From assembly GCA_028023455.1 (NCBI GenBank), contig JAQFVV010006200.1, forward strand, positions 2,036,738 through 2,100,737: a DNA stretch of 64,000 nt. Direction: 5' to 3'. The DNA comes from Epiperipatus broadwayi. Taxonomy: Eukaryota; Onychophora; Udeonychophora; Euonychophora; Peripatidae. Shown in pieces: positions 56,805-64,000 of the stretch (positions are counted from its first letter, which is position 1; every line of letters begins with the position of its first letter). Under the pieces are notes generated by a model. It was given only the letters and a program-made list of their open reading frames with translations. It searched no databases and was not told the origin of the DNA. A program made the position numbers and the translations under genes.

Positions 56805-59405
56805 GAGTTGAATATGGTGCAAAACTAACCCATTTTGAAAACTATATGTTGGCACCATCATGAAAGGATTGCAGTTAAACCATAAATTATGAATAAGCTG
56901 ATTGTCACCATGCATCTAAAACATTGCATAAAATAATAATTTCAGCATGTTGTTTGAGATAACCAGGGTACCTTATCTCATGTCATCTATTACAAAACGG
57001 CATATAATATAAGGCCTAATTTTAATTAATGAATGCACCGAAATGAAATATCTTGGTTATCTCATCTTTCATGTTCAATTCATCATTTTCACAAGAGTTA
57101 TGAAATAATCAGATAGTAACAACCAGCTTATTTATATCATTGATTAACTGTAGATTTTTTCATAGTGCTGCCATCATTTAGTTTCCCAGATGGATTGATT
57201 TCACATAAAATTCAGTCCTTATAATACAAACTCTTCTAGTTCATAGCTTAACTTGTGAGAGTAGAGGGTGGTGGCTCATGAAAAGACTACATTTAACCAA
57301 GCTGGTTATTACCATATAGCTCTTTCTAAGCATTATATAAATGGTAATCTCAACATAAGGTTTGAGATAACCAAAGTATTTCATCTCATTTTTTTCTATT
57401 GAAATGTGCATATATATATACTTATGTCTATATGTATATTGCTTCAATTGTTTTATAGCAACTTTTTCCTACTAAAATTTATCTTGCATCAGAGAAGAAT
57501 TGATTTGTAATATTTTATAAATATGACTGTTCATAATATAATTTAAATTTTTATAATATATAATACTTGGAGAGCATAAAGACATCATGCTGTAAGTTTT
57601 TTTTTTTTTTAATTTGAATATATTCTTTTATCATGTTTGCATTAAAGATTGAAAGTGTGGGTTAGAGTAATTTAATATTCCGGTGGGAAGTCTTTCTGGC
57701 AGTGGGTGATATTGTCTAGTTTTAGCCATTACAGCTGCGTTCATAAATGGTAAAAAAAGAAGACTCAGAAGTTAATATTTAATAAAAGTGTAGGAAGCAC
57801 AGACAATGGTAAAAAAAAAAAAATTAAAAAAAATACAAACAAAACATTATAGAAATGAAAAAATGCTAACAGTCTTTTGTTCAACTAGAAAAATAAGGTA
57901 ATAAATTTTATTATATTCTAATTATTCCAAAATGTGCTAAAGTTAAGTATAACTTGACCATGGTGCATTACCATTTGTTATCCTAACATTTTATATTAAG
58001 CTAATTATAACTCTTATTTTTATCTGGATTATACAATGACGATTATAATTTATTTATGGAAGCATTTTTTAAATCCTGTAGTTCCGAAGAATCAAACAAA
58101 TCGAATTTAATGTGGGCAGTTAAAATTACAATATATTCTCATTAACACCCGTCTTATTTTAATCTAGAATTTACTGAAAATAATAAATGATTCTTTTTAT
58201 TGGAATTCTTTTAACGAATTTTCAGGAATAATAGGCAGGAAATATTTCGTGTAGACATTGACAATTTCACGTTTTAAGATTCTTATACTTTCGAACTACA
58301 TACTGTTTTATTTACCAATTTTGTGTTCTGTTATATTACTACATCTTAGATGTACTGAAAAAACTTTCCATCTCATTTTATACTTAAAACACAAGACGCT
58401 GGCGTTGAACGAAGGCATTCAGGAAATGACGTTTTTGAAAATTGAATTGACAAAACGTTATTTAAGATTTTAAATTTGAGGATATTGTTAATTAACTGGA
58501 CTTGTTTTAAGATCGGTTATAAATAACTTTAAGCACAATCTTATTCCACAATATATAATTTTAAATTTTTGCTTTAATATCAAACACAAAACTATATTAA
58601 CCTTTTTTTATCAATTGTCCAGGATTATTCTTTGATTAACCAATCCTTGGCCAATCCAGTTAACTATCCAATATTAGTAAGTAAATGAATATGTAACTAT
58701 TCTTAGCTGAAATATAAAACAATAATAAGAAAATACTCAAACTCTCTCTACCAAGTAATTAACATGTCTGGTTTACTGCCTTCCTTTTTGTTTGTTCTTG
58801 TATGGAAAGGGGTCTTTGCCCTATAGTGGACTATTCAAAAGCAATTTTATTTTTGGGTTTATACCATTTTTAAAAAGATGAAAAAGGTAAAACAGTCTAA
58901 AAAAGTCTGCTTCAAGGTAAAAGTCCTCAATAATACACCATGGAGGAACAGTGAAAGATAAAATAATATCTACAGCTTTAACAATTTCTAAGTCATGATG
59001 ACTTGCGCATTTCTATCCTTAATAGCTGTCTAGTTAAAATAAATAAATAACCATTTACCATTCTAATATTGAGTTATTAGATAGGATGGTCATGGGTCTG
59101 CTTTGAAGTCCGTACATAAAAATCTCAAGTTTTATGCAATCCAAATTCAAATTCATGGCAGCGCATGTTCTTTTATTGCACCACATGTCCTTTAATTATA
59201 TAGATTTAAATAAAATTTCTTAAGTATTTATATATGTGTATTTCTGGAAGTCCTTTATTAAAAGTCAGTGTCTTATCTTAATTACTATATACATGTATTT
59301 AGTTTAATATAATTAATTTTAAGAACAACAAAAATTGTATGTGGTAACCAGATTAAACGTTTATGAAAAACTGATATGAATTAGAATTCTGTTGTAAAAT
59401 TAAAC
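56805..59405. other. Mostly unassigned; a short repeated palindromic word
   Basis: Between 56,945 and 57,390 a block reading TTTGAGATAACCA recurs in direct and inverted orientation, next to TTATCTCAT. The rest is AT-rich with no coding trace. Confidence 0.4.
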
Positions 59406-59501
59406 GTTAAAACATGCAAAACTCACTATATATATTGCCACACACAGCAAGCTAGAGTAATCAATGGATGCCAGAAGGCTTGTGCATAAAATCCCCATCT
59501 A

Positions 59502-59543
59502 TCCCCAGACTAGTTTCTGGCTTATGGCCTTCATCAGTGAGGG
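59502..59543 (-). ncRNA. Hammerhead motif, family B
   Basis: CTGATGA (59,537-59,531), stem II GGCC-type hairpin, GAAAC, TAGTC and TGGGGA are present; the stem I 5' side reads CCCTCA. Confidence 0.6.
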
Positions 59544-60245
59544 CCTTGGATCTGAGAGCACTGCACCTAGATCTTAGGATCTAATGCAACCCTCCAGAAA
59601 CCAACTTTTATCTTCATTTAACTACAAAACTATGAGTCTTAAACTGGAAACACCTTAATGTTTTAATCCAAGCCCATTAGCTTATATAGTCATATGGGTC
59701 TGAACCCAGTTCAATACCCATACATTTTAGTGTCTTTGATTCTTTAATAACCATAGCCACCACTATCCTATTAGGCAAGCAAAACTCACTATATATATTG
59801 CCACACACAGCAAGCTAGAGTAACCAATGGATGCCAGAAGGCTTGTGCATAAAACCCCCATCCATCTTGTGCATAAAATCCCCATCCATTGATTACTCTA
59901 GCTTGCTGTGTGTGGCAATATATATAGTGAGTTTTGCCTGTTTTAACAACAGTTGTACACAAGCATAAGAGGAGGTGGTCATGTAATGTTTGTTGGCTTA
60001 AAACCAATCCTGCCTAATAGGATAGTGGTGGCTATGGTTATTAAAGAACCAAAGACACCAAAATGTATGGTGCTGAACTGGGTTTAGACCCATATGACTA
60101 TATAAGCTAATGGGCTTGGATTGAAAACATTAAGGTGTTTTCAGTTTAAGACTCATAGTTTTGTAGTTAAATGGAGATAAAAGATGGTTGCTGGAAGGTT
60201 GCATTAGATCCTATGATCTAGGTGCAGTGCTCTCAGATCCAAAAC

Positions 60246-60287
60246 TACTCACTGACAAAGGTCATAAGCCAGAAACTAGTCTGGGGA
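60246..60287 (+). ncRNA. Hammerhead motif, family B, core CTGACAA
   Basis: Core is the CpG-decay form of CTGACGA; GAAAC, TAGTC and TGGGGA are intact. Confidence 0.5.
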
Positions 60288-60469
60288 TATTGGATGAGTA
60301 GGCACTAGATGGGGATTTTATGCACAAGCCCTCTGAAATCCATTGATTACTCTAGCTTGCTGTGTGTGGTATATATATATATATAGTGAGTTTTGCCTGT
60401 TTTAACAACAGTTATACACAAGCATAAGGGGAGGTGGTCATGTGATGTTTATTGGCTTAAAATTAAATG

Positions 60470-63335
60470 TACAGTTTAAATTACTGGCAAAATAAAAAAA
60501 AAACCTGCTCCAAGAGAGAAATAAATTCCCAGAATTGGACTCTGATCAATTCACTTATGACTGCCTGTTGAAGCTGTCAAAATTAAAGAGAATTGTTAAG
60601 TCATAATCTGACATTAAATGTACTTTTACTTTGACTGATGAAATTGAGGAATATAAGTTTTTAGTAATATCAAGACATGTAACTAACAATAATACCTTCA
60701 GCTCATCTGATAAGAAAGTTTGTTCACAAAATCCATTCATAGATGAGAGAGGATAGTCTGAATTTCTGTGGTAGTTAAGGGTTCTGCTATAATTGAGATG
60801 AGAAGGCATGATCTAATAAAAGCCAAAAATTTAAACTACCATATCATTATATTCCCAAGACCCTCAATAATAAATAATTAAAAATGTGTTTTACAGTTCC
60901 ATTTTTTATTTGATTGTATTTATTTATGAATGTTCTAATTACTTAAAATTTAAATGTGCAATAATATTTTATATCAGTACATCACTTTATGCACAATTTA
61001 AATATAATCTTATATAAGGCTTTATACAAATTGATGAAATATCTATTTGAATGAAGGTTGTGATAATGAGCCATGAATTTACTTCATCTTTCTAATGTTC
61101 CCATGCAATAAATAATTCTTAACATATTGCTTTCATGAGGAATTGTAAAAATTGTTTAATAGGCTGAAACGCCTAGCACGAAAAATAATTTGACACCACC
61201 TGAGATCAATTTCAGATCTGAAAACATCACTTTCATTTTTTTATGCTCACAACAAAAATGCATAGGTTACTAAAATCTTTTATTCAAGATAGGAGGATTT
61301 TTTTATATATATTGTTGAATTAAGGATCTGCAGCAATAATGTGTAAAAATGTCTTGTTTATAAGATCCATTATCAAATAACTTTTGTATTTTATAAGAAT
61401 ATTTTCATATATATATATTTCATAATTTAAAAAGTGTTACTTTGAAGTCCAATCCACATCAGTAAGCGTAGATGTCTAAGAATAGCAACTTTTAAAGTCA
61501 TTTATTTTTACTAGGACTTTGATATATTGGGAGATAAAAAAAACATTTGAATAGTTAATACTTGTTTAAAAAATATGAAGATATCACTATATTAATAAAG
61601 TAAATCATATCATTCCAGCTAATGCTTGTTGTTGTCAAGTAACTCTCAGATAGTGCTGCCTTGACAACAGATTGCTAATATTTTATTGGCTAAATTTAAG
61701 CAATGGCTGCTGGGATGTGATTTACATATGACAACCAATTAGCTAAGTGCACATATGGCTAATAAAGTAAAATAATCAAATGGTTTGTAGCTCAGATCAT
61801 ATAAATTTCAAACACTAAAACATCTGGAAGCCATAGATTTTTATTTCTTAAGACCAACAATTTGTTACTGCACTAGATTATACAGACAGCCATATTCATA
61901 AAGTCTGTATTTTGCAAATTTGAACATTTAAAGCTATAGATAACTATATAATTTTTGTTAATCTTGATCTTTATAAAGATTTGAACATTCTTGAAGCAAA
62001 TAATCAATCATATTATTGCTAGATTCTAAAATAATAATATAAATAATTTACACTTTTTTTTTTACTGCAATAAAATGAAACAAATTTCTAGCTAATATTA
62101 ATGGTTCAAAAATGATTTTGTTTTATTTATATTTTCTAATAAAGTTGAATGAACTTAAAATTTTGTTTTTAGCAAAGAAATTTCAAGCACAAGCTTAACT
62201 GAATTATCTCATTTCAAAATACTGTTACAAAATTAAAAATGTTAAATATAAAATGCATTTGAAGTGTTACATATTATTTTAGACATGCTGTAGTATGCGA
62301 TCCTCAGGGTGTGCCAATTCACATTCAACTGAATTAGATACATAAACTTCATCTTAAAATGAACATGTTTTAATAATAATAATGTAACAGCTTTTATAGA
62401 TTGTCACAAACAAAATAATTAAAGTTCTCCTTAGAAACTTTTTTTTTTTTTTGATAATGAGTTTCTCAAAACGGAAATTGCAGGAATGATCAGCCCCTGG
62501 TGGATAAAAATAAAGTTGTGCTGACGTTTTTCTAAAAAAGATAACAATTGATGAAGCCAAATTGATTTCTGACAGATTGTAAAAGACATAGAAGAGATCA
62601 TATATAAAAAGAATAGATAAGACAAAGTAATTTTTTGGAATTATTTGGAGTAAAAAAGTTAAGGACCAAATAAAAATTGATTAAACTTGAAGAGATTTTC
62701 ATTTTGCAATTCGTTGATAATGATTGAAAGTATTCATAATGATTTAAAGTAAAAATACATTTTTAGAGAAAACTCTATTATATTAAAACAGCATGGTGAC
62801 TTTGTATTTATTGCATGAATAAATTTGCATCTCTAATATGGTGAAAGTTGATTTTAAAAATAAAGATTCCAAATTAATAGATGTTTGGTAGAACTTTTTT
62901 AACATATAGGAGTAAATTTCAGCTTGATGAAGTTAAATAAATACAAATCAAGAAAACGTTTAAGAGTGTATTATTTAAATATGCTGATAATAATTAAAAG
63001 CTATTCAACATATATATGAAAAAATCGTAAATTTAGATCAAGGTTATAAAAAATAGAACACTGCCAAAAACAAGAGAATGATAAATTATCTTACATGCTG
63101 TTGCAGTATTTCTTAAGACCAAAGTTAAACATAATTCATATTTTTTTACCTTTTACTTTATATTATTTCTATTGAAGTCAAAGATAATAATTTTAACTTT
63201 TTGTTGTTCGTTTGATTCAAATTTTTATGCCCCCCACCTTTTCTTTCATTTTTATTTAAGCCTTGTAGCTGTCACACATAAAATTTTTGAGATATGATTT
63301 AAATTTGTTTCCGATTTGTTGGTGACAATATAGAG
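60470..63335. other. AT-rich sequence, nothing recognised
   Basis: No shared repeat and no coding trace; small frames (60,555-60,809 minus; 62,354-62,625 minus) have no recognisable motif. Confidence 0.5.
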
Positions 63336-63339
63336 GGCT

Positions 63340-64000
63340 CTGTTAGTGCAAGACAAGGTTCGTGGCAAGAGAGTATATACTTTGTTGGGTCTTTTTATTT
63401 TGCAGATGATATCTTTTTGTGTGCAGAAAGAAGAAAAAATATGAAACTATGCTGAGTACATGTGCAAAGATAGATAAAGAGATGGGGATTAAATTTAGTA
63501 AAGAAAAATCAAAAGTAATGATAATTAATACTGGGGAAAGAGAAGATGTAGAATTTTTATTGGGCGATATAAAGTTAAGTGTGGTGGTTAGATATAGTTA
63601 TTTGAGAATCATCTTATGTAATCAGGAAAATTGCTTGGATGAATAGGAGAAAAAATTGACAAATGAAGCAAAGAAAAGAAAGGGTTTGGTAAAGAAATTA
63701 ACAGTGTTTTTATATAATAAATATGATGTAGCTAGAATTGTATGGAAGGAAGTTGCAATAGCAGGTTTAACATATGGTAATGATGCATTAAGTGTTAGTA
63801 AAGGGGTATTAGATTACTTAGAGAAAGTACAAAGGAAAGTAGGAAGACATGCATTAGATGCAGAGGTGTGGATAGCAAAGGAGGCAAATCAAGGAGAAAT
63901 GGGATGGTCAAGTTTTTATATGAGAGATGCAAAAAGTAAAATGAAAATGTTTGGTAGGTTTCAGTTTATGGATAATAAAAGATTAGCCAAAATAGTATTC
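63340..64000 (+). pseudogene. LINE reverse transcriptase and C-terminal region, runs off the window
   Basis: SARQGSW and YFADDIFLCAE (FADD at 63,399-63,410) are the RT motif before and at the active site. A frameshift near 63,418 leads into MGIKFSKEKSKVMI, the usual block after FADD. One TAG (63,644-63,646) interrupts, then the same frame stays open to the edge with VWKEVAIAGLTYGNDAL, LEKVQRKVGRHAL, and QGEMGWSSFYMRDAKSKM. That end pattern (L-x-x-x-QRKVGR, QG-x-xGWSSF) is typical of a LINE type common in invertebrates. The continuation lies beyond 64,000. Confidence 0.8.

Larger units (their letters stand above)
59410..60465. repeat. Family B composite array
   Basis: A minus monomer (59,410-59,690, continuing to about 59,780) is followed by a short fold-back (59,770-59,960) and a complete plus-strand monomer. 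GATTACTCTAGCTTGCTG recurs at 59,891 and 60,345, a period of 454. The run between them shows the full monomer in one piece. Confidence 0.9.

Overview
This window looks like non-genic, repeat-packed DNA from an AT-rich (roughly 27-30% GC by eye) invertebrate animal genome. No host gene, rRNA or canonical tRNA gene can be supported. The coding traces that can be recognised all belong to mobile elements: Penelope-like elements (PLEs: reverse transcriptase plus GIY-YIG nuclease), several non-LTR retrotransposons (a Jockey/CR1-like element, two RTE-like copies, an L1/Tx1-like element, two smaller RT fragments), one Ty3-like integrase remnant, two hAT-like non-autonomous DNA elements with target-site duplications, and tRNA-derived SINEs. 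This mix suits several phyla (arachnids, other arthropods, molluscs, cnidarians) and I cannot pick one. CpG positions inside repeats have decayed to TpG or CpA, which suggests germline cytosine methylation.

The main observation is a set of short fold-back repeats that make up much of the window. Family A lies at about 1.57-1.97, 3.62-5.16, 8.30-9.49, 24.6, 36.0-37.3, 48.2-48.9 and 53.8-54.3 kb. Family B lies at about 18.2, 23.9, 26.9-28.05, 28.4-28.8, 34.6, 35.4, 38.8, 48.6, 55.9-56.8 and 59.4-60.5 kb. Each is a monomer of about 473 bp (A) or 454-456 bp (B), arranged head to tail and also as inverted pairs. Each monomer carries what reads as a hammerhead self-cleaving ribozyme: a CUGAnGA core, a hairpin stem II, GAAA, a very short stem III, a cleavable NUH triplet and a closing stem I. 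In family A, stem I has a bulge and shows a G-C to A-U compensatory change between copies. The junction before GAAA exists as TG or CA versions of a lost CpG, so the ancestor was probably canonical. PLE fragments in the window (2.8-3.3, 19.5, 46.7-47.8 kb) have related hammerhead-like structures just after the GIY-YIG coding end and also occur as inverted pairs. The simplest reading is that A and B are PLE-related or retrozyme-like non-autonomous retroelements.

Layout: 0-1.6 kb featureless; 1.6-5.2 kb family A plus a PLE remnant; 5.2-7.7 kb a 5'-truncated LINE with a single RT frameshift, ending at a pure AAT microsatellite; 8.3-14.3 kb family A and fold-back/TIR elements; 14.8-18.2 kb RTE copies; 18-24 kb small inverted repeats, tRNA-like tandem units and short family B; 24.6-28.8 kb A and B arrays; 30 kb PLE; 31.4-34.6 kb tandem/inverted monomers of about 351-356 bp with a SINE insertion; 35.4-37.7 kb B, A, a hAT MITE and a TAC microsatellite; 39 kb an RT fragment; 41.2-43.0 kb a 1.8-kb hAT-like element containing a SINE; 44.1-45.3 kb a Ty3-like integrase; 46.7-47.8 kb the PLE inverted pair; 48-50 kb SINE and fold-back family C; 50.7-53.7 kb an L1/Tx1-like LINE; 53.8-60.5 kb A and B copies; and a LINE fragment running off the right edge. 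Long stretches between these hold nothing I can name.
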